DNA of 64,000 nt from the NCBI RefSeq assembly GCF_015234515.1, contig NZ_JADGMY010000014.1, positions 62,001-126,000 on the forward strand, in the 5' to 3' direction. Shown piece after piece: positions 44,902 through 53,272 of the stretch. The DNA is from Cellulomonas sp. (lineage in GTDB: Bacteria > Actinomycetota > Actinomycetes > Actinomycetales > Cellulomonadaceae). The translations under genes and the position numbers were made by a program. Under the pieces are notes generated by a model, which did no database searches, was not told the origin of the DNA, and saw nothing but the letters and a program-made list of their open reading frames with translations. The stretch's first letter is position 1. Each line of letters begins with the position of its first letter.

Positions 44902-45936
44902 ATGAGAGTCGTGGTCGTCGGTGCGAGCGGCAACGTCGGCACGGCCGTCCTGCGTCGGCTCGCGCAGGACTCCACCGTGACCTCGGTGGTCGCCGTCGCG
45001 CGTCGGGCACCGCAGGACCGCCCGCCGCCGCCGTACGACCTCGCGACGTGGGTGGCGTGCGACATCGGTGCCGACGACGCGGCCGACCAGGTCGTCACCG
45101 CGCTCGCGGACGCGTTCGCCGGCGCGGACGCCGTGGTCCACCTGGCGTGGGCGCTGCAGCCCACGCACGACCGTGCGCGCCTGCTGGCGACGAACGTCGT
45201 GGGGACGCACCGGGTGGTGCGCGCGGCCGTGCGGGCCGGGGTGCCGCACCTCGTGGTCGCGTCGTCCGTCGGGGCGTACTCGCCGTCGCCGGGTGACGTC
45301 CCACGGGACGAGACGTGGCCGACCGACGGTGTGCCGTCCTCGCAGTACAGCGTCGACAAGGCCGCGGTGGAGGCGCTGCTGGACCGTGCGGAGGCGCAGA
45401 CCTCGCTCGTGGTCGCGCGGGTGCGCCCGGCGCTGGTCTTCCAGCGTGCGGCGGGCCACGAGATCGCCCGCTACTTCCTGGGACCGTTCGTGCCGGGGCG
45501 GGTCCTCGACGGGCACGTCCCGGTCCTGCCCTGGCCGCGCGGCGTGCGCGTCCAGGCCGTGCACGCCGACGACCTCGCCGACGCGTTCCGCGAGGCCGTC
45601 GTCCGCCAGGTGCGCGGCGGGTTCAACGTCGCCGGACCGGGGGTCGTGCGTGGCCCGGACGTCGCCGCGCTCGTGTCCGACGGGCGCCTGCGTGAGGTCC
45701 CCGCCGCCCTCGCACGCGCCGCGCTGTCCGCCGGGTGGCGCGCGCGGGTGGTACCGGTGGGGCCCGGGTGGCTCGACCTGGGGATGTCGGCGCCCGTGCT
45801 GGACACGACCCGTGCCGAGCGTGAGCTCGACTGGCGCCCGCGCTTCACGGGCGTGCAGGCGCTCCACGAGATCGTCCGGGGCATCGCGGACGGTGCCGGC
45901 ACGGCGAGCCCACCGATGCGGGCGCGCGGCGGCTGA
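44902..45936 (+). CDS. NAD-dependent epimerase/dehydratase family protein
   Basis: A 344-residue extended SDR. Rossmann glycine motif VVGASGNVGTAVLRRL at the N-terminus, VVHLAWALQPTHD, SSVGAYSPS, and the catalytic YSVDK (YxxxK) near residue 150. The substrate is unknown; family members act on sugar nucleotides or other ketones. GGGAGG lies before the ATG. It follows the alcohol dehydrogenase gene and precedes a DsbA-like gene. Confidence 0.9.
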   Translation: MRVVVVGASGNVGTAVLRRLAQDSTVTSVVAVARRAPQDRPPPPYDLATWVACDIGADDAADQVVTALADAFAGADAVVHLAWALQPTHDRARLLATNVVGTHRVVRAAVRAGVPHLVVASSVGAYSPSPGDVPRDETWPTDGVPSSQYSVDKAAVEALLDRAEAQTSLVVARVRPALVFQRAAGHEIARYFLGPFVPGRVLDGHVPVLPWPRGVRVQAVHADDLADAFREAVVRQVRGGFNVAGPGVVRGPDVAALVSDGRLREVPAALARAALSAGWRARVVPVGPGWLDLGMSAPVLDTTRAERELDWRPRFTGVQALHEIVRGIADGAGTASPPMRARGG

Positions 45937-45975
45937 CGGCGTGCGGCGACCGTCGCCACGCGGCACGCTGGGCGC

Positions 45976-46500
45976 ATGACGTCGCCCGACCTCACCGAGG
46001 TGAGCACCGACCCCGACCGCCACGTCCTGGGCGAGCCCGACGCGCCGGTGACGATCGTCGAGTACGGCGACCTCGAGTGCCCGTACTGCCGTGACGCGGA
46101 GCCGGTGCTGCGCCGGCTCGTGGAGGAGTCCGGCGGGCGGGTCCGGCTGGTGTGGCGGCACTTCCCGCTCTTCCAGGTGCACCCGCACGCGCTCGCCGCG
46201 GCGCTCGCGGCCGAGGCCGCGGGGGCGCAGGGGCAGTTCTGGTCGATGCAGCAGCTGCTGTTCGCGCGCCAGGACGCCCTCACCGACGACGACCTGGCGG
46301 GCTACGCGCGCGAGCTGGGCCTCGACCCGGAGCAGATCGTCGGCGCACCGGCGGACCGGTACGCGCGCGCGGTGCAGGCCGACTACGAGAGCGGCATCGA
46401 GCTGGACGTCCCGGGCACGCCGACCCTGGTCGTCGACGGTGTGCCGTACCAGGGTCGCATCACGCTCGAGGACCTGCGGGCGGTCGTCGACACGGCGTGA
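45976..46500 (+). CDS. DsbA-family thioredoxin-like protein
   Basis: A 174-residue thioredoxin-fold oxidoreductase of the DsbA/thioredoxin_4 group: VTIVEYGDLECPYCRDAEPVL carries the CPYC active site, and the cis-proline loop is VPGTPTLVVDG. No signal peptide is visible, so unlike periplasmic DsbA it should act in the cytosol; a role in thiol exchange or peroxide defence is likely. A CACGCT -10-like hexamer lies 6 nt upstream of the ATG. Confidence 0.9.
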   Translation: MTSPDLTEVSTDPDRHVLGEPDAPVTIVEYGDLECPYCRDAEPVLRRLVEESGGRVRLVWRHFPLFQVHPHALAAALAAEAAGAQGQFWSMQQLLFARQDALTDDDLAGYARELGLDPEQIVGAPADRYARAVQADYESGIELDVPGTPTLVVDGVPYQGRITLEDLRAVVDTA

Positions 46501-46551
46501 CGCGGTGGGCGCGGGTGGCCGCCGCTGGGCACCGTGGGCCACCATGGGCTC

Positions 46552-47397
46552 GTGACCGCCGCGCCCGACCTGCCCACCCCTCTTCCCGTGCCGCGCACGG
46601 CGCTGGTGACCGGCGCCGGTCGGGGCATCGGCCGCCGGCTCGCGCTCGCGCTCGCGCGCGAGGGCTACGCGCTGGGACTGGTGGCCCGCACGCGTGAGCG
46701 CCTCGAGGAGGTCGCGGACGAGGCCCGGGCGCTCGGTGCGCCGGTGACGGTGGCCGCGGCGGACCTGGTCGACGCGACCGCGGTGGCGGACGCGGTCGCG
46801 CGCGTCGAGGCGGGGCTGGCCTCGCAGGGTGGCATCGGCCTGCTGGTCAACAACGCCGGCGTCATCGAGCACGCCGAGCTCCCGTTCGCGGCGGACGACG
46901 TCGAGGACGTGTGGCGCGTGGTCGAGACGAACGTGCGGGGTCCGCTGCTCGCGACGCACGCCGTGCTGCCCGGGATGCTCGCGCGCGGCGGGGGCCGCGT
47001 GCTCAACATGAACTCCGGTGCGGGGCACCGCGCGATGACCTCGTACACGGGCTACGCCATCAGCAAGGGCGCTCTCGCGCGCCTGACGACGCAGCTGCAC
47101 CGCCAGTACGCGGACGCAGGTCTGCGGGTGCTGGACCTCGCGCCCGGGGTGGTCGCGACCGACATGACCGCGGCGATGCCGGTGCACGCCGAGCGCACGG
47201 ACTGGACGTCGCCGCAGGAGGTCGCGGCCCTGGTCCTGGGGTTCGCGGGCGGTGACCTCGATGCGCTGTCGGGGCGCTTCGTGCGTGCGGGCGTCGACAC
47301 GGTGGCGTCCTTGCGCGAGCACGCCGAGGCGATCGTCGCCGCGGACGCCCGCACGCTGCGGCTGGCGACCTGGGGGCCGGACGACCCGGCCGTGTGA
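46552..47397 (+). CDS. Short-chain dehydrogenase/reductase
   Basis: A 281-residue classical SDR. Cofactor motif TGAGRGIG near residue 22, NNAGV near 99, and the catalytic Ser and YxxxK (YTGYAISKGA) near 165. The first ~15 residues are an unstructured Pro-rich tail. The GTG at 46552 is preferred because CACCAT lies 6 nt upstream (leaderless pattern). The substrate cannot be predicted. It converges on nhaA. Confidence 0.9.
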   Translation: MTAAPDLPTPLPVPRTALVTGAGRGIGRRLALALAREGYALGLVARTRERLEEVADEARALGAPVTVAAADLVDATAVADAVARVEAGLASQGGIGLLVNNAGVIEHAELPFAADDVEDVWRVVETNVRGPLLATHAVLPGMLARGGGRVLNMNSGAGHRAMTSYTGYAISKGALARLTTQLHRQYADAGLRVLDLAPGVVATDMTAAMPVHAERTDWTSPQEVAALVLGFAGGDLDALSGRFVRAGVDTVASLREHAEAIVAADARTLRLATWGPDDPAV

Positions 47398-47404
47398 CGT
47401 GACC

Positions 47405-47420
47405 GGCCGCCGCGGCGGCC
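47405..47420. terminator. GC palindrome between convergent SDR and nhaA genes
   Basis: GGCCGCCGCGGCGGCC is a perfect 16-bp palindrome in the 41-bp gap between two convergent stops. It may end both transcripts, but it has no natural loop and no U tract. Confidence 0.35.
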
Positions 47421-47438
47421 GCGGCGTCGGACGGGGCG

Positions 47439-48815
47439 TCAGTCCGCCGGGCGCGGGGCGACGGGCTGCTCGACCTGCCGCCAGGGCAGGGGCGGCAGGG
47501 TCGGCGGCAGCTGCGGCGGCGTGCACAGGGACAGCCGCTCCCCGAGCCAGCGCAGCAGCAGCGAGCCCGCCACGGCAGCGACCAGGGAGCCCGCGAGCAC
47601 CCCGATCTTGGCGTGCTCGAGGAGCACGGGGTCGTCGAACGCGAGCTGCGCGATGAACAGCGAGATCGTGAAGCCGATGCCGGCCAGCACGGCACCGCCC
47701 ATGAGGTGGCCCCACCGCACGCGCCCGGGCAGGTCACCCAGGCCCAGGCGCAGCGCGAGCGTCGCGGCGCCCGTGATGCCCACGGCGTTGCCGACCACGA
47801 GCGCGACGGCGACGCCGATGGTCAGTCGGGACGAGAAGGCGTCGGCGAGCGTGGCAGGGTCGAGGCGCACGCCCGCGTTGGCCAGGCCGAAGAGCGGGAC
47901 CACCACGTACGCGCTCCACGGGTGCAGCGCGCGCTGGAGCCTGTCGCCCGTCGGCACGGCCGCGCGCCCGGCGAGCTCCGCGGCGTGCTCGCGGTCCGCG
48001 CCGCCCTCGGACAGGAAGCGCCGCGCGTGCTGGGCGACCGCCTCGCGCCGTCGCTCGTGCGGCAGCGACGTCGGCACGAGCAGCCCGACCAGGACGCCCG
48101 CGATCGTCGCGTGCACACCCGACGCGAGCACCGCCACCCACAGGGCCAGCCCGACGGCCACGTACGGCGCGAGGCGCCACACGCCGCGGCGTCGCAGCAC
48201 CACCAGCACCACGACGAGCACGCCGGCCGCCGCGAGTGCCCGCGCGTCGACGTCGTCCGTGTAGAACACCGCCATCGCCGCGATCGCGCCGATGTCGTCG
48301 ACGATCGCGAGGGTGAGCAGGAACAGCCGCAGCCGGTCGGGGCAGCGCGGCCCGAACAGGGCCAGGACCCCCACGAGGAACGCGGTGTCCGTCGACATGA
48401 CGACGCCCCACCCGTGGGCGGCGTCCGTGCCGGCGTTGAACGCGAGGAAGATCAGGACCGGCACGACCAGCCCGCCGACGGCGCCGAGCGCCGGCACGGC
48501 GACCGCCCGGGGGTCGCGCAGCTCTCCCCGGGTGACCTCGCGGTTGATCTCGAGGCCGACGACGGCGAAGAACACGGCCATGGCGAGGTCGTTGACCCAG
48601 TGCTGCAGGTCGAGCTCGAGGCGCGCGTCCCCGAGGAACACGCCCGCCGGTGCGTGCCACAGGGCCGTGTACGCGTCGCGCCACGGGGAGTTGGCCCACA
48701 CGAGCGCGGCGAGCGTGGCCACGAGCAGCACGACCGCACTGCCGGCCTCGGTGGCCAGGAACGTGCGGAGCGCGGGCGCGACGGTCGCCCGGCGCGGGTC
48801 CTGCCCGCGCATCAC
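47439..48815 (-). CDS. nhaA: Na+/H+ antiporter NhaA
   Basis: A 458-residue sodium/proton antiporter with about twelve membrane segments. Key motifs: DLAMAVFFAVVGLEINREVTRGEL, STDTAFLVGVLALFG, and LTLAIVDDIGAIAAMAVFYT with the paired Asp used in ion binding. The C-terminal half has LANAGVRL and GHLMGGAVLAGIGFTISLFIAQLAF. The start is GTG 48815 or the adjacent ATG 48812. It is divergent from nothing close upstream (HIT gene on the same strand). Confidence 0.94.
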   Translation of the reverse strand: MMRGQDPRRATVAPALRTFLATEAGSAVVLLVATLAALVWANSPWRDAYTALWHAPAGVFLGDARLELDLQHWVNDLAMAVFFAVVGLEINREVTRGELRDPRAVAVPALGAVGGLVVPVLIFLAFNAGTDAAHGWGVVMSTDTAFLVGVLALFGPRCPDRLRLFLLTLAIVDDIGAIAAMAVFYTDDVDARALAAAGVLVVVLVVLRRRGVWRLAPYVAVGLALWVAVLASGVHATIAGVLVGLLVPTSLPHERRREAVAQHARRFLSEGGADREHAAELAGRAAVPTGDRLQRALHPWSAYVVVPLFGLANAGVRLDPATLADAFSSRLTIGVAVALVVGNAVGITGAATLALRLGLGDLPGRVRWGHLMGGAVLAGIGFTISLFIAQLAFDDPVLLEHAKIGVLAGSLVAAVAGSLLLRWLGERLSLCTPPQLPPTLPPLPWRQVEQPVAPRPAD

Positions 48816-48902
48816 CCGAGCGCGGAGCGCGGGCCACCGGGCGGCCGCGCTCAGCGCGGTCCCCCGGCCGCGGGCGGCGCCGTCAGGGGGTGGACCACGG
48901 GC

Positions 48903-49349
48903 TCAGAGCGCGGGCGACGACGCGTCGGCGGGGACGTGCGCGCCGTGCCCCGCAGCGCGCAGCGCGTCCCGCAGGCGCTCGGCCGCCGCGTCGAGGTCCG
49001 CCGCGGGCACGTCGTGCCGCGCGTGGTCGAACGAGAGGCTCGACTCGTCCCAGGCGGGCAGCACGTGCAGGTGCAGGTGGGGGACCTCGAAGCCTGCGAC
49101 GAGGAGCGCGGCGCGCGGCGCGTCCCACGCGGTGCGCTGCGCACGCCCGACCGTCTTGGCGACGGTCACGAGGTGGGCCAGCAGGTCGTCGGGGGCGTCG
49201 GTCAGCTGCTCGACCTCGTCACGGGGGACCACCAGGGCGTGACCGTCGGTGATGGGGGCGATGGTGAGCAGGACGACCGCGCGGTCGTCGGCCCAGACGA
49301 AGCGTCCGGGGATCTCGCCGTCGATGATGCGGGTGAACAGCGTCGGCAT
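48903..49349 (-). CDS. HIT-family nucleotide hydrolase/transferase
   Basis: A 148-residue histidine-triad protein. The HIT motif HLHLHVLP is clear near residue 93, with FTRIIDGEIPGRFVWADDRAVVLLTIAPITDGHALVVPR at the N-terminus. Family members hydrolyse dinucleoside polyphosphates or nucleoside phosphoramidates. ATG 49349 is preferred to the GTG three codons upstream because TACCGT (49362-49357) lies 7 nt before it, the leaderless pattern. Confidence 0.92.
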   Translation of the reverse strand: MPTLFTRIIDGEIPGRFVWADDRAVVLLTIAPITDGHALVVPRDEVEQLTDAPDDLLAHLVTVAKTVGRAQRTAWDAPRAALLVAGFEVPHLHLHVLPAWDESSLSFDHARHDVPAADLDAAAERLRDALRAAGHGAHVPADASSPAL

Positions 49350-49413
49350 GGGCCACACGGTAGCGCGTCGACTTCCGAAGGGCTCCTGAAACGTTTACGG
49401 CGATACGGGAGTC

Positions 49414-49442
49414 TTGTCCCTGCGCCGATGACGGCCTAGGAA
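49414..49442 (+). promoter_or_regulatory. Promoter of the lipoprotein hydrolase gene
   Basis: TTGTCC (49414-49419) and TAGGAA (49437-49442) are 17 bp apart and the -10 ends 6 nt before the GTG start. An AAACGTTT palindrome (49389-49396), a core often seen in LacI-type operators, lies just upstream. Confidence 0.5.
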
Positions 49443-49448
49443 TCGCAT

Positions 49449-50261
49449 GTGCGTCTGCAAACCGTCCCCGTGCCCACCCGTCCGACGACCGCGCGCGTGA
49501 GGTCCGCCGCCGCCGTCGCCCTCGCGATCGGCCTGCTCGCCGCGTGCTCCGCGGGCACCGAGCCCCAGACCGGCGACGCCGCGCAGGTCACCGCGGCCGA
49601 GACCCCCACGATGCTGGCGAGCGCCCCGGTCGAGATGGCGGCCATGGAGCCGCCCGAGTGCCTGTCCGAGGGCATCGCCTACGCCACCGTGGGCAAGGAC
49701 GCGGCCACGACGACGGTCGCGTGGGCCGGGTCCGGCGACCGCGGCGTCCTGTTCGCACCCCAGGTGGACGGCGACGTCTGCCAGTGGTCGGGCGAGCTCG
49801 CCCGGCTCGCGGGCGCCGGCTACCTCGTGGCCACGTACGACTGGGGCGCGTCCGGCGAGGTCGGGTTCCAGGCCGCCCTGGACGTCCTGAAGGCCACGGG
49901 CGCGCAGAGCGTCGCGTTCGTCGGCGCGTCCGCCGGGGGCACGCTCGCCGCCGGGATGGCCGACGACCTGGGAGCCGTCGCGGTCGTCGCGCTGAGCCCG
50001 CCGGCCGTGTACGGCGAGGTCGACGCGCGGGCCGAGGCCAACCAGTTCACCGGCCCGCTGCAGGTGTTCTCCTCGACCGACGACCCCCAGGTGCCCGCGG
50101 CCGACAGCGCGCTCGTCGTGCGCAACGACAAGACGTCGATCGTCACCGAGGTGTCCGGCACGGCCCACGGGATCGAGTTCATGGCGCCCGACGGCTACCA
50201 CGCCGACCACGTGCGCACGACGATCGACGAGGCCCTCACGATCGGCTTCGGCGAGGGCTGA
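49449..50261 (+). CDS. Secreted lipoprotein with alpha/beta-hydrolase fold
   Basis: A 270-residue exported protein. Signal peptide with lipobox LLAAC (Cys near residue 33), then an alpha/beta-hydrolase domain: VLFAPQVDGDVCQWSGELARLAGAGYLVATYDW, nucleophile elbow GASAGG near 160, and C-terminal SGTAHGIEFM with the expected catalytic His. It may be an extracellular esterase or peptidase; the substrate is unknown. It starts with GTG on an apparently leaderless transcript. Confidence 0.85.
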   Translation: MRLQTVPVPTRPTTARVRSAAAVALAIGLLAACSAGTEPQTGDAAQVTAAETPTMLASAPVEMAAMEPPECLSEGIAYATVGKDAATTTVAWAGSGDRGVLFAPQVDGDVCQWSGELARLAGAGYLVATYDWGASGEVGFQAALDVLKATGAQSVAFVGASAGGTLAAGMADDLGAVAVVALSPPAVYGEVDARAEANQFTGPLQVFSSTDDPQVPAADSALVVRNDKTSIVTEVSGTAHGIEFMAPDGYHADHVRTTIDEALTIGFGEG

Positions 50262-50274
50262 GCCGCCAGGTCCC

Positions 50275-50313
50275 GACGTCGGCCGCGCCCGTGCCCCGGG
50301 CGCGGCCGACGTC
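50275..50313. terminator. Bidirectional hairpin terminator
   Basis: A perfect 16-bp stem, GACGTCGGCCGCGCCC (50275-50290) with its complement at 50298-50313 and a 7-nt loop, lies between convergent hydrolase and NYN genes and fits both transcripts. Confidence 0.7.
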
Positions 50314-50316
50314 GTC

Positions 50317-50880
50317 TCACAGGTAGCGCAGCGGGTCGAACTCCTCGAGCGGGATGATCCGCAGCCGCGGCAGCTGCACGTTGAACGCCGAGACGTCGGT
50401 CTCCAGGTCGAACGTCTGCAGCCCACGGGCCGTCAGGCCGGCGAGCGACTGGCTCGTGAACTCGCGGAACGCGAGCAGCCCCACGCGCCGTCCCGCGTCC
50501 ACGAGCTGGGCGACCTCCGGAGCGAAGTCGCCGTCGTGGCTCGCGAGCAGGACGTCACCGTCCCGGTCGGCGATCGCGTCGAGCGTGCGCTTGATGCCGA
50601 TGTCGACGACCTTCTCGTACGACTCGCCCGACAGCGGGATCGGCACGAACCCGATCGCCGTGAGCGCCTGCACGAACGACATCGGCAGCGAGCCGTTCGA
50701 CGCGTTGAGGAAGAACAGCGCCTTGACCGGCTGGTCCCACGTCTGCTGCGCGAAGCTCAGCACCCGCTCCCACCGCGGACGCTGCTCCGGCGTCGGTCGT
50801 CCGCCGAGGATCGAGGAACCGAGCGTGGCGTCGATGTTCTCGCCGTCGACCAGCAGGTAGGTGGTGCCCGTCTCGCTCAT
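50317..50880 (-). CDS. NYN-domain (LabA/DUF88) protein
   Basis: A 187-residue NYN-domain protein, a PIN-like fold with predicted ribonuclease activity. Acidic active-site residues are in LLVDGENID near residue 10 and DGDVLLASHDGDFAPEVAQLV near 105-120. The C-terminus after about 150 is specific to this branch. A TACGCT -10 element (50892-50887) lies 6 nt before the ATG, so it is probably leaderless. It is cytoplasmic; its RNA target is unknown. Confidence 0.88.
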   Translation of the reverse strand: MSETGTTYLLVDGENIDATLGSSILGGRPTPEQRPRWERVLSFAQQTWDQPVKALFFLNASNGSLPMSFVQALTAIGFVPIPLSGESYEKVVDIGIKRTLDAIADRDGDVLLASHDGDFAPEVAQLVDAGRRVGLLAFREFTSQSLAGLTARGLQTFDLETDVSAFNVQLPRLRIIPLEEFDPLRYL

Positions 50881-51002
50881 CGCACCAGCGTAGACGGGCC
50901 GCGCCGAGCCGGGTCCCGTGGTGTCATGATGCGTCGTCGGCGGGGTCCGACGGCGACGACGCGTCGCGGGGCGCTGCTCCCGTGCGAGGAGGGGGACCGG
51001 CC

Positions 51003-51548
51003 ATGCCCGATCACGACGTCGCCGCGAGCGAGCGATCCTCTCCCTCCGACGTCCGCACGTCGGTGGCCGCGTGGGAGGCGCTGTTCCGCGCCCAGGTCGC
51101 ACTCGTGCGCCGGTTCGCGCGCCACGACGTGTGGGGCGGCATGAGCATGCGGGAGTACGACGTGCTCTACACCCTGTCGCGTGCGGACGGCCAGGCGCTG
51201 CGGCTGCGGGAGCTCGCGCAGTCCAGCCTCCTGACCCAGCCCAGCCTGTCGCGGCTCGTCGACCGGCTGGAGAGCGACGGGCTCGTCCAGCGTGAGCCCG
51301 TCGAGGGGGACCGGCGCGGCACGGCGGTCCACCTGACCGCCGAGGGGCGGGCGCGGCAGCGGGAGATCGGGCGACGGCACGCCCGGGCGATCGACGCGCT
51401 CGTCGGCGGTGCGCTCGACGCCGACGAGCTCGCGACCCTCGAACGGCTGTGCACCCGGCTCCGGCTCGCCCAGGCCGACCTCCCCGACCCGGTCGGTCTG
51501 ACGGACGACGGCGCCGCCGACCTCCGACGTGCCGACGGGGACCTCTGA
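51003..51548 (+). CDS. MarR-family transcriptional regulator
   Basis: A 181-residue winged-helix regulator: SMREYDVLYTLSRADGQALRLRELAQSSLLTQPSLSRLVDRLESDGLVQREPVEGDRRGTAVHLTAEG covers the helix-turn-helix and wing (about 45-120). GAGGAGGGG precedes the ATG. A flavodoxin-like gene begins 81 bp downstream on the same strand, so MarR may control it in response to a redox-active or aromatic ligand. Confidence 0.9.
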   Translation: MPDHDVAASERSSPSDVRTSVAAWEALFRAQVALVRRFARHDVWGGMSMREYDVLYTLSRADGQALRLRELAQSSLLTQPSLSRLVDRLESDGLVQREPVEGDRRGTAVHLTAEGRARQREIGRRHARAIDALVGGALDADELATLERLCTRLRLAQADLPDPVGLTDDGAADLRRADGDL

Positions 51549-51629
51549 CCCACGACACGCAGGCACCCCCCGGCAACGATGGGATCCCGTGGGCACGAGG
51601 GCCTGCGGGGGGACGGCGAGGAGGGCACG

Positions 51630-52175
51630 ATGCGCATCCTGGTGACGGTGGCGTCGCGCCACCATGGCACGTGGGAGATCGGCGAGGTCATCGCGCGACG
51701 GCTGCGCGAGCGCGGCCACCAGGTCGACCAGCACGCACCCGAGGACGTCACGAGCATCGCCGACCACGACGCGGTCGTGATCGGGTCTGCCGTCTACACG
51801 GCGCACTGGCTGCCCGCCGCGCGCGACCTGGCCCAGCGGCTCACCGACGAGCTGCGTGCGCGCCCGGTCTGGATGTTCTCCTCCGGCCTGGCGACACAGC
51901 CCGCCAACTCGGCGAACTCCCCGCTCGAGGTCGCGGCACTCCGGGAGCGCATCGGCGCACGGACGCACCGCAGCTTCCGTGGGCGTCTGGACCGGTCCCT
52001 GCTGTCGTTCACCGAGCGCGCGATCATCGCCGGCGGCCGTGCGCGCGAGGGCGACCACCGCGACATGACGGCGGTCGCGGCGTGGGCGGACGAGATCGCC
52101 GACTCCCTCGACCCGGACGCCGCTCCGAACCGGCCCGTCGCGGCGGCCACGCAGGGTCGACCGGTCCGGGCGTGA
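51630..52175 (+). CDS. Flavodoxin-domain protein (HemG-like)
   Basis: A 181-residue flavodoxin fold protein. ILVTVASRHHGTWEIGEVIARRL is the FMN phosphate loop, DHDAVVIGSAVYTAHWLPAARDL the isoalloxazine region, and VWMFSSGLAT follows. These resemble menaquinone-dependent protoporphyrinogen oxidase HemG, but this organism also carries the coproporphyrin branch, which normally uses HemY, so that function is doubtful. GAGGAG lies before the ATG. Confidence 0.85.
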   Translation: MRILVTVASRHHGTWEIGEVIARRLRERGHQVDQHAPEDVTSIADHDAVVIGSAVYTAHWLPAARDLAQRLTDELRARPVWMFSSGLATQPANSANSPLEVAALRERIGARTHRSFRGRLDRSLLSFTERAIIAGGRAREGDHRDMTAVAAWADEIADSLDPDAAPNRPVAAATQGRPVRA

Positions 52176-52179
52176 GGGG

Positions 52180-53121
52180 TCAGGAGACCCGCAGGGCCCG
52201 TTCCCGCTGACGGCGCAGACCGCGCAGCTCGGCGGCGGCCGCGACCATCGTGGGCCGCTGCACGGGATCGGTGCGGGTCATCGCGCGCAGCAGCGCAGCG
52301 AAGTCACGGTCGAGGTCGTCGGCGATCTGCGGCGCGTGCAGCAGCCGGGCCAGCGACGCCGTGAGCGGGTCGCCCGGGAACGCGCGCCGCGCCGTCAAGC
52401 ACTCGAGGAGGACCAGGCCCAGGGAGTACACGTCGCTCGCGGGCCCGGCCTGCTCACCCAACGCCTGCTCGGGGCTCTGGTAGCTCGCCGTGGCACGGTC
52501 GTCCGTCCGGCTCGCCGGGTACGCGGCGTCGGACGCCGCGATGCCGAAGTCCGCGAGCACGACCGGCAGGGCCGGTGCGTCGCGTCGCCCCGACGTCGGC
52601 GTGGTGTCGGCCACGAGCACGTTCGAGGGCTTCACGTCGCGGTGCACGACACCGGCACGGTGCGCGTGGGCCAGGCCCTGCGCGAGCTGGTGCCCGACGT
52701 CCGCGGTCGTCGCGGCGTCGAGGGGACCGTCCGCGACGAGCTCACGCAGCGTGCGGCCCTCGACGAGCTCCATCACGAGGAAGGCGACCGGTCCCGTGGC
52801 GGGTGTCACGTCCGCCCCCACGTCGAGCAGGGCGACGAGGGACGGGTGCGACAGGTCGGCCAGGACCCTGGCCTCCTGCGCGTACCGCCGCACCTGCGAC
52901 GGGTCGGCGCCCGCCAGCCGGAACAGCTTGATGGCGACCTGCCGGTCGAGACGCGTGTCGACCGCCCGGTACACCTGCGCGGATCCGCCCTCCCCGAGGC
53001 GATCGGCCAGCACGTAGCGACGCGCCAGCTCAGGTGCGGCGTGCCGTCCGGCGCGCGTCACAGCTTGCTCATCGGTCGTGCTCCGGTTCCTCGGGGTCGC
53101 GGCGCGCGGAGGTCGCACCAT
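52180..53121 (-). CDS. Soluble Ser/Thr protein kinase
   Basis: A 313-residue Hanks-type kinase without a membrane segment, so cytoplasmic. Glycine loop GEGGSAQVYRA near residue 44, catalytic Lys in VAIKLF, HRDVKPSNVL (catalytic loop) near 165, DFGIA (DFG) near 195, and APE-like SPEQ in ASYQSPEQALG. The start is ATG 53121 or GTG 53118; TACGGT (53131-53126) is 4 or 7 nt upstream, favouring the GTG. It converges on the flavodoxin gene and is divergent from ferrochelatase. Substrates are unknown. Confidence 0.92.
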   Translation of the reverse strand: MVRPPRAATPRNRSTTDEQAVTRAGRHAAPELARRYVLADRLGEGGSAQVYRAVDTRLDRQVAIKLFRLAGADPSQVRRYAQEARVLADLSHPSLVALLDVGADVTPATGPVAFLVMELVEGRTLRELVADGPLDAATTADVGHQLAQGLAHAHRAGVVHRDVKPSNVLVADTTPTSGRRDAPALPVVLADFGIAASDAAYPASRTDDRATASYQSPEQALGEQAGPASDVYSLGLVLLECLTARRAFPGDPLTASLARLLHAPQIADDLDRDFAALLRAMTRTDPVQRPTMVAAAAELRGLRRQRERALRVS

Positions 53122-53272
53122 GACGACCGTATTGCCGTCGACCGGACCCCGCACACGGAGACGCCGGAACCACCCGGACGCGTTCCCGAGGTGACGCGGT
53201 GTCGTGACAACGTCACGTCGAGGACGACCCCGTGGGCAGGTCGCTGCCCGGACACGATGGGATGATCGGACG

